From Mycobacterium sp. (GTDB lineage Bacteria; Actinomycetota; Actinomycetes; Mycobacteriales; Mycobacteriaceae): DNA of 64,000 nucleotides. The notes under the pieces were generated by a model that was not told the DNA's origin, made no database searches, and saw nothing but the letters and a program-made list of their open reading frames with translations. Of this stretch, positions 10,708 to 18,436 are shown one piece after another; position 1 is the first letter of the stretch, and every line of letters starts with the position of its first letter. A program made the position numbers and the translations under genes. The stretch is from the NCBI RefSeq assembly GCF_019247615.1, contig NZ_JAFBAT010000192.1:1-64000 (forward strand). The letters are read 5' to 3'.

Positions 10708-12627
10708 CAGTTCGGGTCGGTCGATCGAACTCTGCTGCACGGCGTCGCCCGGGGCCGTCCCGAGCAAGATCCGCTTGATCGGGATTTCCAGCCGTTTGCC
10801 GGTCAGTGTTCGAGGTATGCCCGGAACCTCGAGGATGTCGTCGGGCACATGCCGCGGCGACGCGTGCCGGCGGATCTCCGCCGCGATCCGCGACCGCAGC
10901 TCGTCGTCGAGGGTGACACCGTCTTCGGTGTCGACGAAGAGCGGCATCCAGTAGCCGCCGTCGTCCTGCTCGATGCCGACCACCAGACAGTCACGCACCT
11001 CGGGCAGCCGTTCGACGGCGGTATAGATCTCCGCGCTGCCAATCCGGATGCCGAGCCGGTTCAGGGTGGCATCCGAACGGCCGTGCACTACAACGGATCC
11101 CCGCTCGGTGATGGTGATCCAGTCGCCGTGCCACCACACCCCCGGGTATCGGTCGAAATAGGCGGCGTGGTAGCGGCTGCCGTCGTCGTCGTTCCAGAAG
11201 AACACCGGCATCGAGGGCATCGGCTTGGTCAGCACGAGTTCGCCCTCCTCGCCGACCACCGGATTGTTTGGCCCGGACCAGGATTCGATGGCCGCGCCCA
11301 GGCAGATGCAGTTCAGCTCCCCGGCCACGACCGGCAGGATCGGGCACCCACCGATGAAGGCCGTGCAGACGTCGGTGCCACCGCTCATCGATACCACCGG
11401 CACCGACCGGCCGAGTCCCTCCTGTACCCAGCGGAATCCGGACGCCGGCAACGGCGATCCGGTGGAGCCCACGGCGCGCACCGCCTCCAGCCGGTAGGAG
11501 GCACCCGGCTTCAACTCCTTCTTGGCGCACGCCAACAGGTAGCCCGCCCCGGCCCCGAGCACCGTCACACCGGCCTCGGCCGCGACCCGCCAGAGGGCAT
11601 CGGTCGTCCCGTGGGTGGGGCTGCCGTCGTACAGCACGATCGTGGCGCCGACGAGCAGCCCGGACAACAGCAGGTTCCACATCATCCAGCTGGTGGACGA
11701 ATACCACAGGAAGCGGTCGTCGGGGTGCAGGTCGAGCTGCAGGCTCAGATACTTCAGGTGCTCGAGCACGATACCGCCATGCCCGTGCACGATGCCCTTC
11801 GGCTTGCCGGTGGTTCCCGACGAAAACAGCACCCACAGCGGGTGGGCGAACGGCACCGGCGTAATATCTTGAGCCGCATCGGATTCCACCGCGTGCGCCC
11901 ACGGCACCGCTTCCTTGCCCAAGTCGTCGGGCAATTCGAGGCCTAACCGCGGCACCACCACCGTCGCCCGCAGAGTGGGCATGGCGCACCGGATCTCGGT
12001 CAATTCCTCGCGGCGATCGACGCGGTTGCCCCCGTAGACCGAGCCGTCGCTGGCGACCAGCACGGTGGGTTCCAGCTGACCCAGCCGCGCGATCACGCCG
12101 TCGACGGCCATGTCCTGGTTGCACACCGCCCACACCGCACCCACGCTGGCGGCGGCCAGGGCGGCGACGACGGCCTCGGCGACGTTGGGCAGGTATCCGA
12201 CGACGCTGTCGCCGGGTTTGACGTCGAGGCCGCGTAGGTAGGCGGCGAACGCCGCGGTCTCCCGCTGCAGACGGGCCCACGACCACTCGCCCGTACCGTC
12301 TTCACCGACGACGACCAGGGCGGGCCGCTCGTCCGTGGCGTTCCGGAACACCTCGGTCGCGTAGTTCAGCGTGGCGCCCGGAAACCACTCGGCGCCGGGC
12401 ATGGAACGGTTGCCCAGCACGGCCCCCGGCCGGCTGTGCGCCCGAATGTCGAAGAAATTCCAGACCGCGTCCCAGAACCACTCGATGTCATCCACTGACT
12501 TGTGCCACAGCTCGTGGTAATCGCCGTACTCGCCGCGATCGGTTTCCGCCAGCCAGGCCAGGAAGCGGGTGAGGTTGGCGCCGGCGAGCGTTGCCTCGTC
12601 GGGAACCCAGCCGCCGGTTTCGGTCAT
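10666..12627 (-). CDS. Acetoacetyl-CoA synthetase (acetoacetate-CoA ligase)
   Basis: A 653-aa ANL-superfamily adenylate-forming enzyme. The N-terminal ACAS-type cap (DYHELWHKSVDDIEWFWDAVWNFF) is followed by WFPGATLNYATEV. The P-loop-like A3 motif is LFSSGTTGKPKGIVHGHGG, followed by FLWYSSTSWMMWN, W(Y)HGDW, and the A8 hinge RSDATLNRLGIRIGSAEIY. The acyl-adenylate Lys lies in LTGKRLEIPIKRIL. The long cap and W-rich blocks favour acetoacetate over acetate. It would activate acetoacetate with ATP and CoA. The ATG overlaps the GH76 stop, so the two form an operon. Confidence 0.9.
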   Translation of the reverse strand: MTETGGWVPDEATLAGANLTRFLAWLAETDRGEYGDYHELWHKSVDDIEWFWDAVWNFFDIRAHSRPGAVLGNRSMPGAEWFPGATLNYATEVFRNATDERPALVVVGEDGTGEWSWARLQRETAAFAAYLRGLDVKPGDSVVGYLPNVAEAVVAALAAASVGAVWAVCNQDMAVDGVIARLGQLEPTVLVASDGSVYGGNRVDRREELTEIRCAMPTLRATVVVPRLGLELPDDLGKEAVPWAHAVESDAAQDITPVPFAHPLWVLFSSGTTGKPKGIVHGHGGIVLEHLKYLSLQLDLHPDDRFLWYSSTSWMMWNLLLSGLLVGATIVLYDGSPTHGTTDALWRVAAEAGVTVLGAGAGYLLACAKKELKPGASYRLEAVRAVGSTGSPLPASGFRWVQEGLGRSVPVVSMSGGTDVCTAFIGGCPILPVVAGELNCICLGAAIESWSGPNNPVVGEEGELVLTKPMPSMPVFFWNDDDGSRYHAAYFDRYPGVWWHGDWITITERGSVVVHGRSDATLNRLGIRIGSAEIYTAVERLPEVRDCLVVGIEQDDGGYWMPLFVDTEDGVTLDDELRSRIAAEIRRHASPRHVPDDILEVPGIPRTLTGKRLEIPIKRILLGTAPGDAVQQSSIDRPELLDAFVAYRRTRVP

Positions 12628-13754
12628 TTGTCCCTCACGGCGGTGACGTTACAGGCGGCCTCCATCAGCATCCAGCCGGAAAGCTGCACCGACAGATCAC
12701 GCTCGGCGATCTCAGAAGCGTTGACCGCACCCTCGACGAACTCCGCCTCCGTGCCACCCGCAGTGGGCAGCTCCGCGTCGCGGTCCCAAAACGCGCCGAA
12801 CAACGGCAGCCCGTCCACGGTTTGCCGGTAGTCCCACGCGGATTTCGCGCTGGCCAGCACGATCGTGCGGGCGGTGTCGCGGGCCACGGCGTCGTCGGCG
12901 GAGTCGCCGGGCAGCGTGGTCGCCACCAGCGCGAGGTAGCGGGCGGTGATGCCGGCGAACAGGCCGCCGTCCCCGCCGCCGGCGCCCCTCAGCACCCCCG
13001 ACGGCGCCATCTGCTCGCTGACGGCCGCGACCAGCCGATGCACCCGCGCCCCGTGGCGGGCCCTGACTTCAGCCCCGGTGCGCGCGGCCAGCTCCGTTTC
13101 CAGGCCGAGCACCACACCCTGGCAGTAGGTGTACTGCGCGCGAACCAGCGAGCCGCCCTTGATCCCGTCGAACACCAGGTGCGTCTCCGGGTCGATGAGG
13201 GTGCGGTCGATCCAGTCGGCCATCTGCTCGGCCCGCTTCAGCCGGTCTCCCTCGGCGGGATAGCGGGCGAGGAAGATTCCCGCCGGACCGTTGGCGGGAG
13301 CGTTGAAAAACTGGTCCTGCTTGCGCCATGGGATACCGCCGCCGTCCTCGGGCACCCAGGCCCTGACGAATTGGTCGCACAGCTTGGGCAGCGCGCGCCG
13401 GCGCTGGACGCCGACTATGCGCGCGGCGCGCTCCAGCGCCAATGCCAGCCACGCCATGTCGTCGTAGTAGTCGTTGGTCCAGGAGAAATTGTTGCGCATC
13501 CGGTGTGACCGGACCTGGCGGTTGATCTTGGCACGCCTGTCCGGCCGCGCGTCGCGCTGCTGCGCGTCGACCAGGCAATCGAGCAGGTGCGCCTGCCACC
13601 AGTAGTGCCACGTGCCGAACAACCGGTCGCGCCGCACCGCCGGCCAGGCGACCACTCCCAGCTGCGTTCCCGGCAACCCCCAGAGTCGTTTGAGGTGGCG
13701 TTGGGTTACGGCGGCTTCGGAGCTGGCGGCACGATTGGCCCACAACTGATCCAT
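12624..13754 (-). CDS. Glycoside hydrolase family 76 protein (Rv0365c-like)
   Basis: Start MDQLWANRAASSEAAV gives 376 aa, the length I recall for Rv0365c; the 409-aa ORF begins too early. The tandem-Asp signature NDYYDDMAWLALAL (about residues 106-119) fits the catalytic DD of GH76 alpha-1,6-mannanases. GGIPWRKQ, FFNAPANGPAGIFLARY and YTYCQGVVLGLETELA follow the (alpha/alpha)6 barrel pattern. There is no signal peptide, so it probably acts in the cytoplasm, perhaps on mannan-type glycans. It shares an ATGA overlap with the downstream AACS gene. Confidence 0.85.
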   Translation of the reverse strand: MDQLWANRAASSEAAVTQRHLKRLWGLPGTQLGVVAWPAVRRDRLFGTWHYWWQAHLLDCLVDAQQRDARPDRRAKINRQVRSHRMRNNFSWTNDYYDDMAWLALALERAARIVGVQRRRALPKLCDQFVRAWVPEDGGGIPWRKQDQFFNAPANGPAGIFLARYPAEGDRLKRAEQMADWIDRTLIDPETHLVFDGIKGGSLVRAQYTYCQGVVLGLETELAARTGAEVRARHGARVHRLVAAVSEQMAPSGVLRGAGGGDGGLFAGITARYLALVATTLPGDSADDAVARDTARTIVLASAKSAWDYRQTVDGLPLFGAFWDRDAELPTAGGTEAEFVEGAVNASEIAERDLSVQLSGWMLMEAACNVTAVRDK

Positions 13755-13833
13755 ACCGCGATCCTGCCCTAGCGTGCCCTCCCCGCACACGCGACGCCCA
13801 GCCACCCACGACCGCACGGGCATGCTGGAGCCC

Positions 13834-14107
13834 ATGAGGACTTTGAGCGTCAATGGCGAGCGCCACCGTGGCCGTGTCCCCCATGCGGGTTACTCTCTCA
13901 CGCAGCGTGAGCGCCGTCGCGAGCCGAACCTGGCTGCGAATTACCGCCCGATTTCTCGCCGTGCGGTTCGGCTCGCGGCGCTAGTCGTCGTCGATCAGAT
14001 GGGCGAACGCCTGCAGATTCTTCAGCGACTGACGCGCGCCACGACGTCGACGCCGAGGACGACACGCCGCTGCTATACGTATTGCGCAACCACCTGGGCG
14101 AAACTCC
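13834..14107 (+). pseudogene. Broken [2Fe-2S] subunit of a molybdenum hydroxylase (N-terminal scrap)
   Basis: The ATG at 13834 starts MRTLSVNGERH, the usual beginning of an IorA/CoxS-type small subunit. After about 176 bp of unrelated DNA the same protein resumes in another frame as RHDVDAEDDTPLLYVLRNHLGET (from 14037). It stops just before the first cluster-binding cysteines should appear. At about 14100-14108 it joins the C-terminal part of a large subunit in yet another frame. So the gene suffered an insertion and then, or also, a deletion. Confidence 0.7.
13867..14042. repeat. About 176-bp insert with two inverted repeats
   Basis: It splits the small-subunit scrap between RH and its repeat, with CGCCAC on each side (13861-13866 and 14037-14042), perhaps a target duplication. 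Inside are CTCACG-CAG-CGTGAG (13897-13911) and a 13-bp perfect repeat, CGCGAGCCGAACC / GGTTCGGCTCGCG (13918-13930, 13965-13977), spaced 34 nt. On the minus strand its right part reads like a gene 3' end, QSLKNLQAFAHLIDDD-stop. No transposase is present. Confidence 0.5.
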
Positions 14108-14821
14108 GTGCCGGGCTATGACTTTCCGGCCTACCGGGTGACCAACCACCTGGTGACCGAGATGCCCCTGCGTACCTCGGCACTGCGTTCCCTCGGCGCG
14201 TTCATCAATGTCTTTGCGGCGGAGTCGTTCATGGATGAACTGGCGTCGGCCGCGGGTCGCGATCCGGTCGAATTCCGGTTGGCGCATCTGTCGGATCCCC
14301 GCGCGCGAGCGGTGCTGCGGGCTGCGGCATCGCGGGCCGGCTGGACCGAGTGGACGCCGAGCGATGCGGCGGGTCACGGCATCAGCTATGCGCGCTACAA
14401 GAACTCGGCCGCCTATTGCGCGGTCGTTGCCGAGGTGGAGGCGGTCGATCAGGTGCGGGTGTGCCGGCTCGTCATCGCCGTGGATGCTGGGCTGATCATC
14501 AATCCGGACGGCGCGGCCAATCAGATCGAAGGCGGCGCGGTCCAGGCCACCAGCTGGACGCTCAAGGAGCGGGTGCGCTTCGACCGCTTCAACGTCACGA
14601 GTGACACGTGGGAGACCTACCCCATCCTGCGCTTCTCCGATGTGCCCTCGGTCGAGGTGGAACTTGCTGCGGCCGGAGCTAACCCGTCGCTGGGTGTCGG
14701 CGAGTGCGCCCAGGGACCGACCGCCGCCGCAATCGCCAACGCCGTGTGCCACGCGCTCGGCGTCCGGGTGCGGTCACTGCCGCTGACCCGCGATCGGCTC
14801 ATCGCCGCGATGGCCAACTAG
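14108..14821 (+). pseudogene. C-terminal remnant of a molybdopterin-binding large subunit (IorB/aldehyde oxidase-like)
   Basis: An open frame of 237 codons that covers only the last third of a roughly 700-residue Mo-hydroxylase large subunit. MPLRTSALRSLGAFINVFAAESFMDELA, the Mo-cofactor stretch VIAVDAGLIINPDGAANQIEGGAVQATSWTLKE and the active-site Glu block LGVGECAQGPTAAAIANAV are all typical of the isoquinoline 1-oxidoreductase beta type. The N-terminal domains are missing, and the GTG at 14108 is only the first codon after the deletion joint. It cannot make a working enzyme. The 3' end overlaps the convergent CoxE gene by 23 nt. Confidence 0.85.
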
Positions 14822-16010
14822 CCAGCGCGGCCAGCAACTCCCGCAGCCCGGTCAGCGAATGGGCGGGCAGGAGCAAGTCGCAGAACGGCAGCGCCGCGGC
14901 CATCGAACCGGCCAGCGGCTCGTAGCCACCATGCGCCGCGCGGGGATTCAGCCACACCAGCATCGCGGCGCGGCGGCGCAGCCTGGCCATCGCGTGCGCG
15001 AGGACATCGGGCGGGTCGGCGTCCCACCCGTCGGAGGCGATGATCACCACCGCGCCGCGCAGCGCATTGCCGTGCGGCGGCGTCAGCAGGGCGGCGAGGC
15101 TGCGCCCGATGAAGGTGCCCCCGTACCGGTCGGCGACTTTCGCGTTGGCTTTCTGCAGCGCCACCTCGGCGGAGCGGTGGGACAGCACCGAGGTGAGCCG
15201 GGTGAGCGACGTCGAAAACGCGAAGACCTCCGTCCGGGCACCAGCCCGGCGTACCACCGCGGCGCGCATCAGGTGCAGATATACCGCCGCATAGGGCTGC
15301 ATCGAGCGGCTCACGTCACACACCAGGACGACGCGGCGGGGCCGGCGGCGGGGCTGCGTTCGCGCCAGGACAACCGGTTCCCAGCCGGTCGCGCGCGATG
15401 CGTTCATGGTCGCCCGCAGGTCGATGCGCTTTCCGCCGGCACTGGGTTCGAACCGCATGCTGCGGCGCCGCGGCCAGCGCGCGATGCTCGCCTCCAGCCA
15501 GGAACCGAGCAGCCGAAGGTCGTCGGGATCCAAGCGGTCCAACGGTTCGTCGGCGAGTGCGGCCAGGCGGCTGGGCAACAGATCGGGCAGTAGGACGCTC
15601 GCTTGTGCGGCGTCGGCGTCGTCGCTCACGGCCCGGGTGGCCCAGGGCAGTTTTCGGGAGCCGGCGCCGGCGGGGCTCTCCGCGAGCTGGACACTGCCGG
15701 CCGAGGGTGTTTTCGGGCCCCAACCGGACAGGAGCGGCTCGGGCCTGGTTGCAGCGTCGGGCCGCGCCGCACCGAACACCGCTTCAAAGACGGCGTCGAA
15801 GGAGACAAGATCTTCCATCCGGCTGACCAAGGTCAGCCGCGCCGCCCAATACAGTGCCGACGTGGTGTCCGGCGCCAGCCGGCGGAGCGCCTGCACGAAA
15901 CTCGCCGGGCCATCGGGGGGGACAAGGACCCCGACACCGCGCAGGCGCGTCACCAGGGCGGCCGCGAACGCCGCCAAATCGGCTCCCCGCAACAGGATTG
16001 GGGTGCTCAT
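14799..16010 (-). CDS. coxE: VWA-domain protein, CoxE-like (Rv0368c-like)
   Basis: A 403-aa protein with a C-terminal von Willebrand A domain. The MIDAS motif is VLVCDVSRSMQPYAAV (DxSxS), and GGTFIGRSLAALL and IIASDGWDADPPDVL supply the other metal-site positions. CoxE-type proteins work with the MoxR ATPase CoxD in maturing the CO dehydrogenase active site. It is the last gene of the cox cluster, 6 bp after coxG. Length equals that recalled for Rv0368c. Confidence 0.88.
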   Translation of the reverse strand: MSTPILLRGADLAAFAAALVTRLRGVGVLVPPDGPASFVQALRRLAPDTTSALYWAARLTLVSRMEDLVSFDAVFEAVFGAARPDAATRPEPLLSGWGPKTPSAGSVQLAESPAGAGSRKLPWATRAVSDDADAAQASVLLPDLLPSRLAALADEPLDRLDPDDLRLLGSWLEASIARWPRRRSMRFEPSAGGKRIDLRATMNASRATGWEPVVLARTQPRRRPRRVVLVCDVSRSMQPYAAVYLHLMRAAVVRRAGARTEVFAFSTSLTRLTSVLSHRSAEVALQKANAKVADRYGGTFIGRSLAALLTPPHGNALRGAVVIIASDGWDADPPDVLAHAMARLRRRAAMLVWLNPRAAHGGYEPLAGSMAAALPFCDLLLPAHSLTGLRELLAALASWPSRR

Positions 16011-16016
16011 GGGTCG

Positions 16017-16664
16017 CTACCGCCTCCGGCGCAGCACCCAGACCAGCAGCAGCAGCCCGAGCACGGCGGCCGCCGCCGCGCCGTACTTCTTCAGCCGGTC
16101 ACCCCCGGCGAGGTCGAGCAGATCGATGGGCTGCGGCTCGGCGGCGGGCGCGGCGTGGCGCGGCTCCTCGATGCGGCCGATGTGCGAGGGCCCCTCCGGG
16201 GTGGCCGGCACCGCCACGTTTTCGGCGACCAGCTTGGTTTCCAGCGACTCCACGAACTGCCCCAGCAGTTTCTCCGACACCTGCTGCAGCATTCCGCTGC
16301 CGAACTGGGCCAGCTTGCCGACGATCTTCAGGTCCGTGTCGACGGTGACGCCGGTGCGCTCGCCGTCCTCGTGCAGCTGGGCCGTCACCGTGGCCGCCGC
16401 GTTGCCGGTTCCCCGCGATTCCTTGCCCTTGGCGTCGATGACGGCACGATGCTGCGCGCGGTCCCGTTCGACGAAGCGCACCTTGCCGCTGAACTCGCTG
16501 GTCACCGGCCCCACCTTGACCTTCACCTTCCCGAGGTAGTCGTCACCCTCATGGCCGGTCAGCTGCGCCCCCGGCATGAGCGGGATCACCTGCTCCAGGT
16601 CGCTCAGCACATCCCAAGCCCGCTCAATGGGGGCGCTGACGGTGAACTGGTTGGCGATCTTCAT
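16017..16664 (-). CDS. coxG: CoxG/SRPBCC-family protein with C-terminal membrane anchor (Rv0369c-like)
   Basis: A 215-aa protein. Residues 1-145 form a CoxG/SRPBCC fold (MKIANQFTVSAPIERAWDVLSDLEQVIPLMPGAQL...GKVKVKVGPVTSEFSGKV). Next come a Pro/Glu linker and a C-terminal hydrophobic helix (AAAAAVLGLLLLVWVL, about 193-210) with an RRRR stop-transfer end. CoxG recruits CO dehydrogenase to the membrane and the quinone pool in other aerobic CO oxidisers. The tail anchor here fits that role. The gene lies between moxR/coxD and coxE. Confidence 0.88.
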   Translation of the reverse strand: MKIANQFTVSAPIERAWDVLSDLEQVIPLMPGAQLTGHEGDDYLGKVKVKVGPVTSEFSGKVRFVERDRAQHRAVIDAKGKESRGTGNAAATVTAQLHEDGERTGVTVDTDLKIVGKLAQFGSGMLQQVSEKLLGQFVESLETKLVAENVAVPATPEGPSHIGRIEEPRHAAPAAEPQPIDLLDLAGGDRLKKYGAAAAAVLGLLLLVWVLRRRR

Positions 16665-16679
16665 GCGGTGGGTCCTTTC

Positions 16680-17558
16680 TCACGTGCGGCTGTAACCAGC
16701 AAAGGCGGTGAACGCGTCGCGTATCAGAGTACGGTCGTCGGGCGTCTTGGCCAGCGCCCCCAGGCTGGTCAGTGCGGCCGGGTTCACGAGGTCTGCCACC
16801 CCGAGCGACACCAGGGCGGCGATCCAGTCGATGGTTTCGGCCACGCCCGGCGGCTTGTCCAGGTCCAGATCGCGCGCACTGCCGACGAATTGGGTGGCTT
16901 GCTCGATCAACGGCGCGGTCGCCCCGGGTACCGTCCTGCGGACGATGGCGGCCGCCCGGGCCGGCTCCGGATAGTCGATCCAGTGGTACAGACAGCGGCG
17001 GCGCAGCGCGTCATGCAGGTCGCGGCTGCGGTTAGAGGTCAGCACCGCAATCGGGCGGCGCTCGGCGACGAAGGTGCCCAACTCGGGCACGGTGACCGCT
17101 GATTCACCGAGGAATTCCAGCAGCAATGCCTCGAATTCGTCGTCGGCCCGGTCAATCTCGTCGATCAGCAGCACCGGCGGCTTGGGACCGCGATGCCGCA
17201 CACACTTGAGGATGGGCCGATCCATCAGATAGGTCTCGGTGTAGAGATCCGCCTCGTCAAGGTTGGCACCGCGCGCCTCGGCCAGCCGGATCGACAACAG
17301 CTGCCGCTGATAGTTCCAGTCGTAGAGCGCCTCGCTCGCCGTCAGCCCTTCATAGCATTGCAGCCGCACCAGCGCGGTATCCAACACGGCCGCAAGGGTT
17401 TTCGCTGCCGTCGTCTTGCCGACGCCCGGTTCGCCCTCCAGCAGCAGCGGCCGCCCGAGCGTGACCGCGAGATAGAGCGCCGAAGCGGTCCCGGTATCCA
17501 GCAGATAATCGTGGGCGTCGAACCGACCGATCACGTCCTCGACATCGCTGAAGGTCAT
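16680..17558 (-). CDS. coxD: MoxR-type AAA+ ATPase, CoxD-like (Rv0370c-like)
   Basis: Start MTFSDVEDVIGRFDAHDYLLD (292 aa), overlapping the XdhC-YHS stop by ATGA; the 331-aa ORF begins inside that gene. Walker A is [19 protein letters not shown] (about 35-52), Walker B VLLIDEIDRADDEFEALLLEFL, sensor 1 AVLTSNRSRDLHDALRRRCLYHWIDYP. CoxD partially unfolds apo-CO dehydrogenase so that the copper-sulfur site can be built. The VWA partner lies two genes downstream. Confidence 0.9.
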   Translation of the reverse strand: MTFSDVEDVIGRFDAHDYLLDTGTASALYLAVTLGRPLLLEGEPGVGKTTAAKTLAAVLDTALVRLQCYEGLTASEALYDWNYQRQLLSIRLAEARGANLDEADLYTETYLMDRPILKCVRHRGPKPPVLLIDEIDRADDEFEALLLEFLGESAVTVPELGTFVAERRPIAVLTSNRSRDLHDALRRRCLYHWIDYPEPARAAAIVRRTVPGATAPLIEQATQFVGSARDLDLDKPPGVAETIDWIAALVSLGVADLVNPAALTSLGALAKTPDDRTLIRDAFTAFAGYSRT

Positions 17559-18424
17559 GCGCCGACGGGCCGGTTCGCAAACGCCGTGCGGCATCCCGGG
17601 CCGCAGAACCAGTAGTCGGCGCCGGCCAGCTGCAGGTGCTCGGTGGCGGGCCCGATCGTTACCGTCATGCCGCACACCGGGTCGAGCGCCTCCCGCGGGA
17701 CCGCCGGGGCGGCGTCGCCGCTCAGGCCGCCGCGGCGAATGCTGGCGACGAGCTCGGCCGCGATCGACACGGCGATCTCCGCGGGGGTCTTCGCGCCGAT
17801 CGGCAGCCCGACCGGGGTATGCACCCGGGCGCGCTCGGCCTCGGCGAGGTCGAGCGAGTCCAGAATCGATGCGCCGCGAACGCGGCTGGCCACCAGGCCG
17901 ATATACCGGACGCCGCCATCGAGTGCCGCGCGGATGATCTCCGCCTCCGGGCCGCCGTGGCTGGCGATCACGACGGCCGTCGCGTCGCCCGGTTGGTCGT
18001 CGCGCCGAACGTCATACCCCAACGCGCCGCATAGTTGAGCCAGCGCGTCGGCGATCGGTGTGGCGCCGTGGATGCGGATCAAGGGGGCGGGCAGCTGCGG
18101 AGTGAGGAAGATCTCCAGCGACCCGCCGGACAAGCACGGGTTGACCACCACGCAGGCGCCGGGCGCCTCGGGAAAGTGCACGTCGCCGTCGGGAAGCACG
18201 CGCAGCAGCACGCTTTCGCCCGCCTGCAGGGCGCCCAGCGCCGCCTTGCGGACGGAGTTCTGCGCACACTGGCCACCGACGAAACCCTCGATCGTGCCGT
18301 CCGCCAAGAGAATTGCCTCGTCGCCCGGGTATGACGAGGTGGGCGGCTGGGCCCGTACCACCGTCGCGTGCACGAACGGTGTCCGCGCCGCCAACAGCTG
18401 CTGCACCCGCTCACTGATCGTCAT
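17555..18424 (-). CDS. XdhC/CoxF-family protein fused to a YHS-like metal-binding tail
   Basis: A 289-aa protein. Residues 1-75 are the XdhC/CoxI domain (FVHATVVRAQPPTSSYPGDEAIL...GFVGGQCAQNSVRKAAL). Residues 95-225 are the Rossmann-like XdhC C-domain (ATAVVIASHGG, YIGLVASRVRGASILDSL, PVGLPIGAKTPAEIAVSIAAEL). Residues 245-289 form a YHS-like module (DPVCGMTV ... YWFCGPGCRTAFANRP) with four Cys. XdhC proteins bind molybdenum cofactor and help sulfurate it before insertion. The tail may bind copper or another metal. It sits 12 bp after coxL. Confidence 0.85.
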   Translation of the reverse strand: MTISERVQQLLAARTPFVHATVVRAQPPTSSYPGDEAILLADGTIEGFVGGQCAQNSVRKAALGALQAGESVLLRVLPDGDVHFPEAPGACVVVNPCLSGGSLEIFLTPQLPAPLIRIHGATPIADALAQLCGALGYDVRRDDQPGDATAVVIASHGGPEAEIIRAALDGGVRYIGLVASRVRGASILDSLDLAEAERARVHTPVGLPIGAKTPAEIAVSIAAELVASIRRGGLSGDAAPAVPREALDPVCGMTVTIGPATEHLQLAGADYWFCGPGCRTAFANRPVGA

Positions 18425-18436
18425 CCGAGGCCCATA

